46,924 nt of DNA, taken from contig JAVBNG010000025.1 of the NCBI GenBank assembly GCA_031551695.1, forward strand, positions 1 through 46,924, given 5' to 3'. Below are positions 15,382-23,584 of the stretch, one piece after another. Source of the stretch: JAAYCI01 sp031551695 (GTDB taxonomy: Bacteria; Bacillota; Clostridia; Oscillospirales; Ruminococcaceae). The notes below the pieces were generated by a model that saw only the letters and a program-made list of their open reading frames with translations, had not been told where the DNA came from and did no database searches. A program made the position numbers and the translations under genes. Each line of letters starts with the position of its first letter. Position 1 is the first letter of the stretch.

Positions 15382-17427
15382 TTATTCCCTTACAAACAGC
15401 AGGTTTTCAAATCCTTTTTCCCGCAGCAGCGGGGCGGCTTCCAGCTGGTTCAGCCAGTTCATGCCCACAAGCATCCCCACATCCGCGCCGGGCAGCACGT
15501 TGGAAAGCTCCCAAACCGGGCAGCCGTATGGCTTTTCCTGCCCGCCGCGCCCGTCGGATACCACAAACCCCAAAAAAGTTTGCATCTCGGCCATGGCAAA
15601 GCGGAAGCTGTGCCGGGCGCAGGCGCCCGCCCCGTAAATGTATATTTTGGGGTAACGGCGGCAAAACTGCAAGATCTCGAATTCGTTGGCAAAACGGGTC
15701 TGGGCGTAAAAGTGCCCTTGGGGCGCGCACAACGGCGAGGTGGCCATGTATTCCAGGTTCACGGCCTGCAGTGCGGCGTCCCCGTCAGACATCACAACGC
15801 CGCTGTAATACCCGGCGTGCTGGGCCGCGTAGGGCAACAGGCGCGCAAGGGCGGCTTGCACGTTTTCGTCCGCAAGGGCGCCGGCGGCAAACCGGTGTGC
15901 AAAAATCGCGGCCAGCGCCGCCGGGCGGCACCAGAAAGCGGGCAGAACGGACACCGGCTGCTTGTCCGGCGTCAGACGGCATTGCAGCCCCAATTGCCCC
16001 GCCAGTTGCTCCACCGCGCCGTAGTGCCCGGCCCAGGCGTCGACATAGTCTTTGTAATAATGGCCGAAATAGGGCCGGGGGACCCCCAAAAAGCCAAGCT
16101 TGGGGTTTTCAGCAAAGCAAGCAGCCACGTTTTCGACAAAAGCCCCGCTTTTCAGGGTGTTTTCAAAAACCATGTTCGCCAGCGAGCGCGAAACATGGGG
16201 GTACACAGGGTATGCGGCGGCTTCCTCCGGCGCGCCGTCGGTGTCCGGCGCAAAACAGAAGAGGTCATATCGGGCGGCGGCCCCGCCGCAGCATTCCAGC
16301 AGCGCGCGCCACGGGCTGTTTGCGGGCGGGGTTATGCGCCCGCTGATACCGTGCTGCTGGAACCGGTGTTCCAGCTCCGCGCCCAGCGCCGCGGTTGCGG
16401 GGATTGCCCACAAGTCAACGCCGGCGGGAAGGCCTCGCAGGTATTCCATAAGGTGAGATACCAGCTCCGGGCGGCTGATGTATACGGCTGCCAGCACCTG
16501 CTTGCCCGCCAGCGCGTTTGGTGCATTGGCCGCGCGGGAAGGGAGGATATAGTCGAGGTGCAGGGTGCGGTACAAGTCGGCGAGGTTGCCGCACCGGATG
16601 AGGTTGTTCAAAATCAGGTTTTCGTCATAGGCGGTGTGCCGCCGGATGTATTCCAGCGTTTTGCGCGGGTTTTCGCCGTAGGAATAGAAAAAAATATCCG
16701 AAAGGTTAAACGCGAAATGCCGTTTTTTTACAAAGGGAGACTTGCCGCCTTGCACCAGCACGTCAAAATCGTGGTAGATGAAATTGGGGAACGTGCTGAC
16801 ATGGTCTTCCGTGCAAAAATGCAGGGCGTCCACATAGGTGCCCCACCGGTAGCCGCGTGCGGCAAACTGGTCTGTGAAGCCCATTTCAAAATGCAGAACG
16901 GCGTCCTCGTGGGTTGTAATGGGGGGCAGCTGCTCCCAGAACAGGCGAAAGTCGCCGCTGTGCAAAAGGCGGTGGTTCGCAACCAAAAAATATCCCTGGA
17001 TATGCCGCGCCACGTGGGATTTTCCCGCCGTTCGGGAAACCACCTCCACCTCGGCCTGGGCGGTGATGCCCCAAAAGTCAAGATCCCGCCCGTCCATCTC
17101 GCGGAACACGGCGCTCAGCGGGAACAACGGGCCGTAGCATGTGTCGTTCATCAGCAGCAGGCTGTCAAACCGCAGCACCCGCTCCATGCCTAAAAAATCC
17201 AGCAGGGTGTCGCGGTAGGCCGTGCCGTCATAGCCGGTGTTTTCGCGCACAAACACGTCCGGCGTGTAGTTTCGCAGCCGTTCCAGGTACCGCGGCTCCA
17301 TTTGGCCGTTACACACAATGGCAAAATGGGCCACATGCGGCAGCAGGCTGTCCAGCTGGTGGAAAATGTATTCGTCGGCAACGCCGTCGGGGTCGTAGAT
17401 GCAATAAACGCACAGCATGTTTTCCAT
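15382..17427 (-). CDS. RgpF-family glycosyltransferase with a C-terminal YGAG domain, 681 aa
   Basis: The N-terminal third carries RgpF (rhamnan synthesis F) signatures: VRENTGYDGTAYRDTL around 60-75, LLLMNDTCYGPL around 90-102 and FWGITAQAEVEV. RgpF proteins add sugars to cell-wall rhamnose polymers. A second, more diverged region in the middle (TLKSGAFVENVAACFAENPK, LGFLGVPRPYFGHYY) looks like another glycosyltransferase or RgpF-like unit. The last 88 residues (from about 594) start KIYIYGAGACARHSF and are a Rossmann-like module also found in three other proteins of this operon. The start chosen is the ATG at 17427 with AGAGG six bases upstream. It is 30 bases after the HAD gene. Confidence 0.82.
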   Translation of the reverse strand: MENMLCVYCIYDPDGVADEYIFHQLDSLLPHVAHFAIVCNGQMEPRYLERLRNYTPDVFVRENTGYDGTAYRDTLLDFLGMERVLRFDSLLLMNDTCYGPLFPLSAVFREMDGRDLDFWGITAQAEVEVVSRTAGKSHVARHIQGYFLVANHRLLHSGDFRLFWEQLPPITTHEDAVLHFEMGFTDQFAARGYRWGTYVDALHFCTEDHVSTFPNFIYHDFDVLVQGGKSPFVKKRHFAFNLSDIFFYSYGENPRKTLEYIRRHTAYDENLILNNLIRCGNLADLYRTLHLDYILPSRAANAPNALAGKQVLAAVYISRPELVSHLMEYLRGLPAGVDLWAIPATAALGAELEHRFQQHGISGRITPPANSPWRALLECCGGAAARYDLFCFAPDTDGAPEEAAAYPVYPHVSRSLANMVFENTLKSGAFVENVAACFAENPKLGFLGVPRPYFGHYYKDYVDAWAGHYGAVEQLAGQLGLQCRLTPDKQPVSVLPAFWCRPAALAAIFAHRFAAGALADENVQAALARLLPYAAQHAGYYSGVVMSDGDAALQAVNLEYMATSPLCAPQGHFYAQTRFANEFEILQFCRRYPKIYIYGAGACARHSFRFAMAEMQTFLGFVVSDGRGGQEKPYGCPVWELSNVLPGADVGMLVGMNWLNQLEAAPLLREKGFENLLFVRE

Positions 17428-17456
17428 ATAGCCTCTTTCCGGCGGCCCGCGGCGCC

Positions 17457-19583
17457 CTATTGCCCGGCCGGGCGCATCAGCGGGAACGTGCGGTTCATCA
17501 CTTCGTCGCACAGCACGTCGTTCACTTCAAAATAATCCGCCTGCATTTCACTGTACTGCTCCGACAAAAAGGAGAGGATCTTGTCCGCAACCTGGGCGTC
17601 GCAGGCGGAAAAACAGCCGAGTAGCGGCCCGTTGTCCCGGCCATAGTCCAATATGGCGCTGTGGATGGCATGCAATGCCGCCAGCTGTTTTTCCGTGCGC
17701 ACCTCCGGCATAAACACGGGCTTGCCCGCGGCGGTGAAACACGCCAGGGTGGGTTCCGGCGCCGTGAACACGTTTTCCAGGTGCAGGTAGTTTTCGCTCA
17801 GGCTGGTGTTGCTGGTGTAGCAGCTTTCCTGGCCGAACAGCGCCTCGATGGGAAGATGGGCCTTTTCCGGGTCCTCGATGCGCACAAAGTAAAGGCCGGT
17901 GGCGTGGAAGCTGCATATTTCTGCAAGGCACCGCTGGCAGGAGCCGGTGGAGACGAAATCCATAAAACCCACCTTTGCCCCCGGTCGGATGCCCAGCGTT
18001 TCAATGTAGGTGAGGTGATTTTTTCGCATTTCGGCGGCGTTTTTCAAAATAGCCGCCTTGTGGCGCAGGATGTAGCCGTCCCGGGGTTCTTCGCCAAGGC
18101 GCGGCAGAATTTCCTCTTCGAGCAGCAAAAACCGGGCGGACAGCATCTCCCTTGCCGTACCGGAAAACCCTACATGGGCGATGGAAAGGATGTCCCCTTC
18201 GTTTTGGATGCCCGCCAAAAACGCGACCGCCCGCGAGGTGTAGAAATAGGGCATGGGCACCGGGAGGCCCGGGCCCGCCTGCAGCATGGCGGCAATTTCC
18301 TTAAAGATCCAGCCGTCGCGCGCGCCCAGCAGCACCAGTTCCAGCTGACGCTCTTTCGCCGTGTCCTGCATCCAGGCAAAAAATTTATATACCAGCGGGG
18401 CAAAATACGTATAGGCCATGTCGCGGGTGGAGGCGATGCGGAACTTTCCGCCCGTCTCGCTGAACAGGAACGGGTCGCTCAGTGCCGAGGCGAGGAACGT
18501 GCCCACCACCATGCGGGCCGCCGTGCTGTTTGCCAGCGAAAGCAGGCCGCGGGCTGGGCTGTCCTCCAGCATTTCGCTTGCTTTATAAATGCGGAACGTG
18601 TCTTCTATACCATAGGCAGCGGCGGCAGCCATGTCCGCGTCATGGTCGTCGCCCACGTGCAAAATGTGCTTTTGCCCCACCGCTTTACGCAAAACGGAAA
18701 AAAGGCCCCCGGCCTTGCCCATGCCGTGGGCGCAGGAAACAAACACAGATTGCGCCGCCACGGGCACGCCCGCGTTTTGCAGCAGGCGGCTTAAAAAATC
18801 GCTCGGCAAATACATGTCGGACACAAAAAACACCTGTTTGCCCTGCCGGGCGGCATAGGCGGCCATTTCGCACATTGCTTTGCGCGGCACAAGGGCTTGC
18901 TCCTCCGCCGCAAGCTCGGCGGCGTAGAGATGTTCCCGCTCATCGTCCGCAAGGGAAAGCGCCTCCTGCAAGCGCAGGTAAATTTCATCAAGACGGGCGT
19001 TTTTTGCTTGGGTATAAAGCTCCATTTCCGCGCGAACGCGCGCCTTTGCAAACCCGGGTGTTTTGGCGCGGTCTTCCACAATGCTGAAAATGTCGGGTGG
19101 GTACAGCACCCGGCGCATCAGCAGGGTGTCGAATATATCAAAACTCACCACGTCCGCGGCGTCTATTTTCCGGCGCAGGGCCTGCCGCGAAACCGGCGCG
19201 TATTTGGCGCTGTCAAACGGCGCGCCGGCAGCCGGGGCAAGGGCGCGCAGGTCCCTGCCGTTGATGTCGTATACCGCGATGTGGTTGCCGGCGCAAAACG
19301 CTTCGATTCGGCGGTAAATGATGCGGGTGTTGGACTGGGTGGCCAAAATCAGGATGGTATCTACGCCAAGGCCGCGCGCTTCGTCCAGCGAGAGCACTTT
19401 TTTCCCAAACACCGTGTCCCCTGTGCGCACTTCGTCCAGCAGGCCCGCAATGTGGAAGCCGGGGAAGCTGTCCAAAATCACCGGGGTGTTTTTTCCAAGG
19501 CCGTAAATGGCCATGGTCTTGTTTTCAAAGCCCGCGAAATGCCGGGCAAATTGTTTCGTAATGTACGCCTGGTCCGGGGTCAT
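17457..19583 (-). CDS. HAD-superfamily protein with an N-terminal YGLG domain, 708 aa
   Basis: An N-terminal Rossmann-like module occupies about residues 20-110 (MAIYGLGKNTPVIL; VFGKKVLSLDEARG; TILILATQSNTR). The HAD phosphatase-like domain follows with motif I VVSFDIFDTLLMRR (146-158), motif II VFFVSDMYLP (251-260), and motif IV ILHVGDDHDADMAAA (307-321). The last 350 residues are not recognised; they include LVLLGARDGWIFKEI and GFMDFVSTGSCQRCLAE. Similar large HAD proteins (COG5610-like) occur in capsule and surface-polysaccharide loci. Dephosphorylation of a sugar or polyol phosphate is an inference. The ATG at 19583 follows AAGGAG and overlaps the preceding stop by four bases. Confidence 0.82.
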   Translation of the reverse strand: MTPDQAYITKQFARHFAGFENKTMAIYGLGKNTPVILDSFPGFHIAGLLDEVRTGDTVFGKKVLSLDEARGLGVDTILILATQSNTRIIYRRIEAFCAGNHIAVYDINGRDLRALAPAAGAPFDSAKYAPVSRQALRRKIDAADVVSFDIFDTLLMRRVLYPPDIFSIVEDRAKTPGFAKARVRAEMELYTQAKNARLDEIYLRLQEALSLADDEREHLYAAELAAEEQALVPRKAMCEMAAYAARQGKQVFFVSDMYLPSDFLSRLLQNAGVPVAAQSVFVSCAHGMGKAGGLFSVLRKAVGQKHILHVGDDHDADMAAAAAYGIEDTFRIYKASEMLEDSPARGLLSLANSTAARMVVGTFLASALSDPFLFSETGGKFRIASTRDMAYTYFAPLVYKFFAWMQDTAKERQLELVLLGARDGWIFKEIAAMLQAGPGLPVPMPYFYTSRAVAFLAGIQNEGDILSIAHVGFSGTAREMLSARFLLLEEEILPRLGEEPRDGYILRHKAAILKNAAEMRKNHLTYIETLGIRPGAKVGFMDFVSTGSCQRCLAEICSFHATGLYFVRIEDPEKAHLPIEALFGQESCYTSNTSLSENYLHLENVFTAPEPTLACFTAAGKPVFMPEVRTEKQLAALHAIHSAILDYGRDNGPLLGCFSACDAQVADKILSFLSEQYSEMQADYFEVNDVLCDEVMNRTFPLMRPAGQ

Positions 19584-20800
19584 AGGGCCTGCTCCTTGCC
19601 GGTGGCCTGCACGGCAACCGGAATCTGGTTGTCTGTGCAGCCGAGATAGGCCCCGGTGCACACCGCACAGGCGTCCAGGTGGCCTTTCAGCGTGTATCCT
19701 ATCACGAACTCCAGCAGTTCTGCCTTGGACACCTCGTTAAGGTTCACATATTCATTTGGCGTTTCCGCAATAAACCCGAACTCCACCGCCAACGCCGAAA
19801 GCAGGCAGCGGTATACCTTGTGCCCGGCCCAGCCGTAATAAATTTGCTGCGAGCCGCAAATACAGCTGTCGAAGCTCTCGATCAGATCTTCTTCGCTCAA
19901 GAAAGAGCGGTTGGCCGTGCCAAGCCGGTAATCGTACCAAAAGCTGTATCGGCGCCCCTCGTGGCGGATGCCGTGATCCCGCAAAACAGCCAGCACGCGC
20001 TCATAATTTTGTCGGCACAGGGGAACCTCGGCCCGGTAATCGTCTACCACCACATACACGTCGTTGCGCTTCATTGCGTCCAGCACATCGGGTTTTGGCA
20101 TAATCGTGCCGTTGGTGATGAGCGTGATTTTTTGGATGCGCCCACCGTAATGGCTGGCGGCGTAGTCCAACAGTTCGGGCAAGCGGTCATAGGCAAGGCC
20201 GTCGGCAATGCCGTAGATGAGCTCGCCCACAAAATCCACCTTTTCAAAAATCTCGTCCAGGTGGCGCAGCACCTCTTCCGGCGGAAGCTTGCGTTTATTT
20301 TGGCGGTGGGTGTGGCGGATGATACAGTTTTCACAGCGCAGGTTGCAATGGCTGGACATAAAATTATCCGCGCCCCAAAAATAAAGCTTTTGGTAGCGCA
20401 GCCAAATCAGCACCGGGCAAAACCGGGTGAATTCTTCAATGGAAAACGCGCAAGGAATCCCATCCGTGGGGGAACCCGGCAGCCGCGCGGCGATTTCCAG
20501 GGCACTTTTTTCGTTTACCAGCAGCACGGCAATGTCGCTGCCCGGGGCAAACTCCGCCCAAAACGTTTCCGGCGAAAAAACGGGCCGTCCGCACAGGGGC
20601 GCCTGCTGCTTCGCCTCGTCGCGGTCCACAAAGCGCACATCGAAATCCTCCGGCGTGCCTCCCGCTTTTTCCACGACCCAGAGGAAGCTTTCGCAAACAG
20701 AAGCGGCAAAAGCGGTGGCGCCATAAAACCAAACGCGCCGGATACCGCCGCAGGGTTTCGCAAGGCGGTCAAGCTCGTGTTCTTTTGCATGCCACTTCAT
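19580..20800 (-). CDS. Radical SAM protein, second of a tandem pair, 406 aa
   Basis: This protein binds a [4Fe-4S] cluster with the CxxxCxxC motif CNLRCENC (Cys152, 156, 159) and cleaves SAM to start radical chemistry. The first 130 residues form a YGxG Rossmann-like module (VWFYGATAFAASVCES; VRFVDRDEAKQQAPLCGRPV). After the radical SAM core there are extra cysteines (DSCICGS, VYRCLLS, DACAVCTG) that fit an auxiliary iron-sulfur cluster of the SPASM/twitch type. It is a paralogue of the gene just upstream, with long identical blocks. The start is ATG 20800, after GGGAGGG, overlapping the upstream stop by four bases. The substrate is unknown. Confidence 0.85.
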   Translation of the reverse strand: MKWHAKEHELDRLAKPCGGIRRVWFYGATAFAASVCESFLWVVEKAGGTPEDFDVRFVDRDEAKQQAPLCGRPVFSPETFWAEFAPGSDIAVLLVNEKSALEIAARLPGSPTDGIPCAFSIEEFTRFCPVLIWLRYQKLYFWGADNFMSSHCNLRCENCIIRHTHRQNKRKLPPEEVLRHLDEIFEKVDFVGELIYGIADGLAYDRLPELLDYAASHYGGRIQKITLITNGTIMPKPDVLDAMKRNDVYVVVDDYRAEVPLCRQNYERVLAVLRDHGIRHEGRRYSFWYDYRLGTANRSFLSEEDLIESFDSCICGSQQIYYGWAGHKVYRCLLSALAVEFGFIAETPNEYVNLNEVSKAELLEFVIGYTLKGHLDACAVCTGAYLGCTDNQIPVAVQATGKEQAL

Positions 20801-22029
20801 ACGCGCCCTCCCGCGGGAAGCTGCACGCCCACCGCCATGCGGTTCTCTGCACCGACAGAGCGGCCTCCAAGGCACACGCGGCAGGTGTCCAGATAGCCTT
20901 TGTCCGTATACCCCAAAATAAACTCCAGCAGTTCTTTGGGGGCAACCTCGTTCAGCCGCACAAACTCGTTTTCTGTTTCCCGCACCATGCCAAACTCCAC
21001 GGCCAAAGCAGACAACAGGCAGCGGTATACTTTTTGTCCGTCCCACCCGTAGTAAACCTGGGATTGGTTGCCGCAGTCACAACCGGCCATGTGGGCCGTC
21101 AGGTCCACTTCGCTCATGTGGGAGTTGACATCTTCGCCCAGCCTCATGTCGTACCAGAAGGGGTGCTTCAGTTCCGTGTGTCGGATGCCGTTTTCCGCAA
21201 GCAACGCCACCAGTTTTGGAAAATTGGTTTTGGCAAGTTCCACCGTGTCGCGGTAATCGTCGATGATAACATGGATGTTGTTACGCTTCATGGCCGCCAG
21301 CACCTCGGGCTTTGGTATAATCGTGCCGTTGGTGATGAGCGTGATTTTTTGGATGCGTCCGCCATAGCGGCTGCCGGCATAGTCCAGCAGTTCGGGCAGA
21401 TGGTCGTAAATCAGGCCGTCTCCGCAGCCAAAAATGAGTTTGCCCACATAGTCCACCTTTTCAAAAATCTCGTCCAGGTGGCGCAGCACCTCTTCCGGAG
21501 GGAGCTTGCGTTTGTTTTTGCGGTGGGTATGGCGGATAATGCAGTCCTTGCAGCGCAGGTTGCAGTTGTTGGTTATAAAATTGTCCACATCGGAAAAATA
21601 CAGCTTGCCGTATTTATACCATATCAAAAGGGAACAGATGTGGCTGAAATCCATGGGGATAAACAAATTTTTGCGATAGACAACAGTGCCGTCCGCCAGC
21701 AGCTTTTCCTTCAGTTCTTCTGTGGAGCGTTCGCCCACACACAGCACGGCGATGTCGTTGCCACCCTTGCAAAATGTACTGAAAAAGTGCTCCGGCGAAA
21801 TTACTTCACAGCCGCAGAAGGGGAGCTTCTGCTTTTCCTCGTCGCGGTCTACAAAACGGATGGTCAGGCCATCGCCTTTTGCCTGCCCGGCCACCTTTCC
21901 CAGCAGCCATTGCAGGTTTTCACAAAGGGTCTTTGCCCATTCCGTAACACCATAAAAGTAGATGTTTTGGGTTCCGCGGTAATCGTCGCCCCACTCGTCC
22001 CATTCATGCCCCCGCCTCGTCCACTTCAC
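20797..22029 (-). CDS. Radical SAM protein, first of a tandem pair, 410 aa
   Basis: Same architecture as the next gene: an N-terminal YGxG module (IYFYGVTEWAKTLCEN; IRFVDRDEEKQKLPFCGCEV), a radical SAM core with CNLRCKDC (Cys156, 160, 163) followed by IIRHTHRKNKRKLPPEEV, and C-terminal cysteines (GCDCGN, VYRCLLS, DTCRVCLGG) that could hold an auxiliary cluster. The start is GTG at 22029, nine bases after AAGGAG; it gives an N-terminus (MKW) matching the paralogue, whereas the longer frame has no site. It is the first gene of the operon and lies about 65 bases downstream of a strong promoter. The radical SAM call is secure; the reaction is unknown. Confidence 0.85.
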   Translation of the reverse strand: MKWTRRGHEWDEWGDDYRGTQNIYFYGVTEWAKTLCENLQWLLGKVAGQAKGDGLTIRFVDRDEEKQKLPFCGCEVISPEHFFSTFCKGGNDIAVLCVGERSTEELKEKLLADGTVVYRKNLFIPMDFSHICSLLIWYKYGKLYFSDVDNFITNNCNLRCKDCIIRHTHRKNKRKLPPEEVLRHLDEIFEKVDYVGKLIFGCGDGLIYDHLPELLDYAGSRYGGRIQKITLITNGTIIPKPEVLAAMKRNNIHVIIDDYRDTVELAKTNFPKLVALLAENGIRHTELKHPFWYDMRLGEDVNSHMSEVDLTAHMAGCDCGNQSQVYYGWDGQKVYRCLLSALAVEFGMVRETENEFVRLNEVAPKELLEFILGYTDKGYLDTCRVCLGGRSVGAENRMAVGVQLPAGGRV

Positions 22030-22092
22030 TGCAACACACTCCTTTTGCACACCGCTGTGCAACGTTTTGAACGCCACGCCACATTTTCACTT

Positions 22093-22121
22093 ATTATAGT
22101 AAATACGGCAGGAATAATCAA
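22093..22121 (-). promoter_or_regulatory. Promoter of the five-gene glycopolymer operon
   Basis: On the minus strand TTGATT (22121-22116) and TATAAT (22098-22093) are exactly 17 bases apart. It is the only clear promoter for the operon. Confidence 0.85.
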
Positions 22122-22175
22122 GAAATGAGATGTGTAACCGCTGCTGCAAAACCAAGCGCACATAAGCAAGCGAAA

Positions 22176-22210
22176 AATCCTGCCAAACGCATTTCACGTT
22201 TGGCAGGATT
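22176..22210 (-). terminator. Terminator downstream of the tyrosine-rich lipoprotein gene
   Basis: AATCCTGCCAAACG and CGTTTGGCAGGATT are perfect 14-base arms with a seven-base loop. On the minus strand TTTTCGC follows, so it ends the lipoprotein transcript before the glycopolymer promoter. Confidence 0.82.
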
Positions 22211-22287
22211 TGGGGAAAATTGCCCTTAAGGCAAAAACTGTTAAAGAAGCAAAACGGATTTGTGCATGGCAATACCCCGCCAATCAT

Positions 22288-23421
22288 CTACCACTCGTCC
22301 CCGTAATCCTCATAATCTGCATAATCGCCGGGGTCGCCATAATCACCGTAATCACCCATGTCTTCATATTCTTCCGCGTAATCCCAGGCACCCTCTGCGC
22401 TGGTGCCTTCCGAGCCCCAGTCATATTCGTATTTCTCCCAATAATCGGCCTCTTCCTGGTAGGCGTCATATTCATAATAGTCGCTGTATTCGTCATAGAA
22501 TGCCCAGTCGTTTTCGCTGTCCCAGCCCCAGTCCCAATAGTCGCCGGGGTCACTGTAATAGTCCCAATCCGCCTCGTAATACCATGAAGGATAGCTGCCG
22601 TAGCCAAAAGCGCCTTCCGCACTGGTGCCCTCGGCGTCCCAGTTGTAATAGTATTCATAGGGCAAGCTGTTCCACTGCGCAACGGGCGCCGCCACGGTGC
22701 TTTTTGCCGGCTGCACTGTTTTCGCGTCCAACTGCTGCTGGTAGTTCGACGCATAGGTTGCCGTGTGCGCCGCCGCGTCCACGTTTGCCGGCCGCAGCAC
22801 GTTCATGCTGGAAAACACATTCGTCACCAACTGCCCTTCAGCATCGGTCAGGCCGTCCAGCAGCAACACATTCATAAAATAGCACGACTGGTTTACAATG
22901 GCCGCCGCCTCTATCCCATAATGTGTGCCTTCCTCGTTCTGGTAAGAGTAGGTGCAGTTTTTTGCCATGGCGCCAAACAGGTTCGCGTCCTTTACTTCGC
23001 TCACTTCCGCGTCTGGAAACCCGCTTTTCACCATAGCCAAAGATAGCTCGCCCGCGGCCGCAAGGTTTTGCACACCGGGGATAAGGGATAGGATGATCCC
23101 CGCTTTTTGCCCCTTTGTTGAGATCATTAAGTTGACGCCGTCTTCCTCGATGACGCAGTCATCGTTCACAAGCATCTCGATCATGAATTTGTCGTTGAGG
23201 TAATATTGATCCACTACCGGCGACACTTCCTCCGCCGGCGCGGACGCGGCAGGCGTCGGAGCCGGAATTGTCTCTTTCTCTTCCACGGGAACAGCGGGTT
23301 CCTCGGCGGCAGGCGGCGGCGCCGATACCGAGACGCTGTCCTTCCCGCAAGCGGTAAACATTGTGGTAAACAAACACACAAATACCAGCAAAGCTATCCA
23401 TCGCAATTTTTTTCTGTCCAT
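22288..23421 (-). CDS. Lipoprotein with an acidic aromatic tail, 377 aa
   Basis: The N-terminus is a lipoprotein signal peptide (RKKLRWIALLVFVCLFTT then FTAC with the lipidated Cys). A Pro/Ala/Glu-rich spacer follows, then a compact domain of about 150 residues (YYLNDKFMIEMLVNDDCVI; GFPDAEVSEVKDANLFG) that resembles a small beta-rich domain seen in Clostridia lipoproteins, but I do not name it. The last 130 residues are extraordinarily rich in Tyr, Asp, Glu, Trp and Gly, with the octapeptide EGTSAEGA repeated twice in similar surroundings. The start could be ATG 23421 or GTG 23448; I take the ATG. It is probably surface exposed. It lies next to a membrane-anchored regulator on the same strand. 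Confidence 0.78.
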   Translation of the reverse strand: MDRKKLRWIALLVFVCLFTTMFTACGKDSVSVSAPPPAAEEPAVPVEEKETIPAPTPAASAPAEEVSPVVDQYYLNDKFMIEMLVNDDCVIEEDGVNLMISTKGQKAGIILSLIPGVQNLAAAGELSLAMVKSGFPDAEVSEVKDANLFGAMAKNCTYSYQNEEGTHYGIEAAAIVNQSCYFMNVLLLDGLTDAEGQLVTNVFSSMNVLRPANVDAAAHTATYASNYQQQLDAKTVQPAKSTVAAPVAQWNSLPYEYYYNWDAEGTSAEGAFGYGSYPSWYYEADWDYYSDPGDYWDWGWDSENDWAFYDEYSDYYEYDAYQEEADYWEKYEYDWGSEGTSAEGAWDYAEEYEDMGDYGDYGDPGDYADYEDYGDEW

Positions 23422-23459
23422 CCCCAGGCCACCCTTTCTTTTTGTCACATATGACAGTT

Positions 23460-23493
23460 AAAAAAAACGAAAGCGCATTCCAAAGCGCTTTCG
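23460..23493 (-). terminator. Terminator of the winged-helix regulator gene
   Basis: CGAAAGCGC (23468-23476) and GCGCTTTCG (23485-23493) pair perfectly; the minus strand continues with a run of eight T. It lies about 90 bases after the regulator's stop. Confidence 0.82.
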
Positions 23494-23584
23494 GCTACAA
23501 TATACCACAAAACCGTCCGATACTTCAGCTGTCCTTGAAAAAAGACACCCACATCCGGTTAAAAACAGAGGGAAGCGACGGTGT

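Noticed and set aside
13202..15637. Long plus-strand open frame of 811 codons
   Set aside because: It is antisense to the transferase/propeller gene, has no ribosome site and a composition rich in Arg, His and Gly that fits a shadow of a GC-rich gene.
15334..17193. Plus-strand open frame of 619 codons
   Set aside because: It is antisense to the RgpF-like gene, whose conserved motifs are clear; the frame shows no family motif.
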